In this document: one piece after another, positions 4,643 to 6,425 of the stretch
Position numbering within the stretch: the first letter of the stretch is position 1
How the letters are laid out: each line of letters starts with the position of its first letter
Assembly (NCBI GenBank): GCA_026785765.1
Contig: JAJAZK010000293.1
Coordinates: 1 to 6,425, forward strand
Length of the DNA: 6,425 nt
Direction of reading: 5' to 3'
Source of the DNA: Rhodoferax sp.
GTDB lineage: Bacteria > Pseudomonadota > Gammaproteobacteria > Burkholderiales > Burkholderiaceae_C
Made by a program: the position numbers and the translations under genes
The notes under the pieces: model-generated
Told to the model about the DNA's origin: nothing
Seen by the model: only the letters and a program-made list of their open reading frames with translations
Database searches by the model: none

Positions 4643-6379
4643 TCAGGTCGCTGCTGCGCGCTGCAGTGCTGCGTCGGTGATCGCCGACAGCGTGCCGCGC
4701 GTCGTAATGACTTCCGGGTCCAGCGCAATCTCGATCAAGGTGCCTTCGCTGCGCTCCAAAGCAGCCAGCAAGGCCGGCTCGAACTCGGCCGTTGTGCCGA
4801 TCTTCACGCCCGCATAACCATAGGCACGGGCCAGTGCGGCGAAGTCCGGGTTGCGCAGCTCGGTGCCGGCGCGGCGGTTCGGGTAGTCGCGCTCCTGGTG
4901 CATGCGGATGGTGCCGAACATGCCGTTGTTGAGCAACACGATGATGGTCTTGGCGCCGTATTGCACCGCGGTGGCCAGCTCCTGGCCGTTCATCAGGAAG
5001 TCGCCGTCGCCGGTGATGGTGAAGGCAACACGGCCGGTGGTGATCGCGGCAGCAATGCCCGCTGGCACGCCATACCCCATGGTGCCGCTGGTCGGGGCAA
5101 GCTGTGTCTTGTAACCCTTGGCCAGGCCATGGTGCTTGAAAAATCGGTGTATCCAGCTCGCAAAGTTGCCCGCGCCATTGGTCAACACCGCCTCAGGCGG
5201 CAAATGCTTTTGCAGCAGCGCGACGATGGCTGGCATGTCGATATCACCCGGCAGCGGTTGCGGTTGCAGATTGGCGAGGTAGTCTTCGTGGCAGGCTTGG
5301 CTCCAGGCCTCCCAGGGCAGCAGCAGCGGCGCCGTCAACACCTCCAGCGAACGCGCCGCCGCGTTCATGGTGGCGTTGATGGCCAGATCGGCGTGGTAGA
5401 CACGGTGCAGCTCTTCCGCGCTGGCGTGGATGTGCACCAGCTTTTGGCGTGGCTGCGGCTGGTCCAGCAGCGTGTAGCCACCGGTGGTCATTTCCCCCAG
5501 GCGTGGGCCAATGGCCAGGATAAGGTCACTGTCGCGAACACTTTGCGCCAGTTTCGGGTTGATGCCAATGCCCACATCACCGGCGTACAGCGGGTGGTGG
5601 TTGTCGAACGTGTCCTGAAAGCGAAACGCGTTGCCCACCGGCAGCTTCCAGTTCTCGGCGAAGCGTTGCAGGGCCTGGGCGGCCTGCACCGTCCAGCCGG
5701 CGCCACCGGCGATGACGAAGGGGCGCTGCGATTGCAGCAGCAGTTCGCGCAGGCGGCGTACCGAACCAGGGTCGCTCCAGGCTTGCACTGCGTCCAGATA
5801 CGGCAACGCCTGCAGTGCCCTGTGTTGCCCGGCGCCCTGCTCCCCCACCGCAGCCAGCATGTCTTCGGGCAGCACCAGCACCACCGGTCCCGGGCGTCCG
5901 TTCATGGCCGTGGCAAAGGCGCGTGCCACGTATTCGGGGATGCGCGCCACGTCGTCGATGCGCTCGACCCGCTTGGCCATGCCCTTGGTGCTGGGCCCGA
6001 AGAAGCTGCAGAAATCCACCTCCTGGAAGGCTTCGCGGTCGCGCGTGTCGCTCGCCACGTCACCCACAAACAGCACCAGCGGCGTGGAATCCTGGTAGGC
6101 GGTGTGGATGCCGATGGACGCATTGGTGGCGCCGGGGCCGCGCGTTACGAAACACACGCCGGGCCGGCCGGTCAGGCGCGCGTGCGCATCGGCCATGAAA
6201 GCGGCTCCGCCCTCTTGGCGGTTGACGATGAAACGGATCTTGTCCGCATGAACGTGGAAGCCATCGAGGACAGCCAGGTAACTCTCGCCCGGAACGCCAA
6301 AGGCATGCGTCACGCCCTGGGCAATCAAGCATTCGACCAGCAGATGGCCCCCGATGCGGCGGCCCGGCGCGGCGCTCAC
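4643..6379 (-). CDS. Thiamine-diphosphate enzyme, acetolactate synthase-like
   Basis: The protein has the three-domain layout of the acetolactate synthase/pyruvate oxidase family, which carries out carboligation or decarboxylation of 2-oxo acids. The N-terminal pyrimidine-binding domain has Glu56 in NRQEGGAAFMADAHARLTG, the residue that activates thiamine diphosphate, and GPGATN at 81-86. The middle domain spans about 200-350. The C-terminal domain carries the metal-cofactor motif GDGDFLMNG (457-465) ending in Asn484-Asn485. AFQE at 117-120 resembles acetolactate synthase. The length of 578 residues is complete. GTG 6379 is chosen because GGAGGT lies six bases before it. No acetolactate synthase small subunit gene follows and the active-site region after the NN motif differs from IlvB, so a role in branched-chain amino acid synthesis is doubtful; the true substrate is unknown. 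It is cytoplasmic, with no signal peptide. Confidence 0.85.
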   Translation of the reverse strand: MSAAPGRRIGGHLLVECLIAQGVTHAFGVPGESYLAVLDGFHVHADKIRFIVNRQEGGAAFMADAHARLTGRPGVCFVTRGPGATNASIGIHTAYQDSTPLVLFVGDVASDTRDREAFQEVDFCSFFGPSTKGMAKRVERIDDVARIPEYVARAFATAMNGRPGPVVLVLPEDMLAAVGEQGAGQHRALQALPYLDAVQAWSDPGSVRRLRELLLQSQRPFVIAGGAGWTVQAAQALQRFAENWKLPVGNAFRFQDTFDNHHPLYAGDVGIGINPKLAQSVRDSDLILAIGPRLGEMTTGGYTLLDQPQPRQKLVHIHASAEELHRVYHADLAINATMNAAARSLEVLTAPLLLPWEAWSQACHEDYLANLQPQPLPGDIDMPAIVALLQKHLPPEAVLTNGAGNFASWIHRFFKHHGLAKGYKTQLAPTSGTMGYGVPAGIAAAITTGRVAFTITGDGDFLMNGQELATAVQYGAKTIIVLLNNGMFGTIRMHQERDYPNRRAGTELRNPDFAALARAYGYAGVKIGTTAEFEPALLAALERSEGTLIEIALDPEVITTRGTLSAITDAALQRAAAT

Positions 6380-6385
6380 TGGAGT

Positions 6386-6391
6386 ACCTCC
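6386..6391 (-). promoter_or_regulatory. Shine-Dalgarno sequence deciding the GTG start at 6379
   Basis: On the minus strand GGAGGT stands six bases before GTG 6379. It is the strongest ribosome-binding site in the window and supports GTG over later in-frame starts. Only about 35 bases lie beyond it before the window ends, so the promoter cannot be judged. Confidence 0.7.
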
Positions 6392-6425
6392 GCCCTACGG
6401 GCTGCGGTGCGAGCTTGCTTGGGGC

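Overview
The window is GC-rich with a strong bias to G or C at third codon positions. Protein similarity as I remember it points to a Burkholderiales-like betaproteobacterium (Comamonadaceae flavour), but no marker gene is present, so this is only an inference. It divides into a fragmented left half (about 1-3132) and a conventional right half (3143-6379).

Left half. A probable Rho-independent terminator (1-42) closes whatever lies upstream. A short unrecognised coding fragment (182-289) then runs into a headless PIN-domain (VapC-type) toxin remnant (273-572). Next comes an apparently intact csx16 (648-1064), an ancillary gene of type III CRISPR systems, with a C-terminal extension that looks like the tail of a toxin-antitoxin antitoxin. 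It is translationally coupled to a CARF-domain gene of the Can2/Card1 (DUF1887) type that is cut off after about 80 residues (1067-1360). The cut coincides with the stop codon of a complete convergent gene for a small conserved Rossmann-like protein of unknown function (1311-1700, minus). No Cas10, other cas gene or CRISPR array is visible, so the CRISPR-linked genes are orphans here.

Middle. After about 375 bp with no gene but one strong hairpin (1948-1971) comes a broken cysteine-rich four-helix-bundle copper-binding protein gene (DUF326/Csp type). Its first part is on the plus strand with a frameshift near the start (2076-2194). The following part of the same protein appears inverted on the minus strand (2197-2310). 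A complete BLUF blue-light photoreceptor gene follows (2447-2869), with all canonical flavin-site residues at AppA spacing, then a C-terminal fragment of an Nramp-type metal transporter (2884-3132).

Right half. A full-length two-HKD cardiolipin synthase (3143-4552, plus) converges on a full-length thiamine-diphosphate enzyme of the acetolactate-synthase-like family (4643-6379, minus), which has a GTG start and a strong Shine-Dalgarno sequence.

Overall this looks like an accessory region in decay: at least four broken genes from unrelated systems (toxin, CRISPR effector, copper protein, metal transporter) lie between intact cargo and housekeeping-type genes. The most unusual points are the csx16 extension beside a toxin remnant, the truncated cyclic-nucleotide effector beside an intact csx16, and the copper-protein gene split by inversion.
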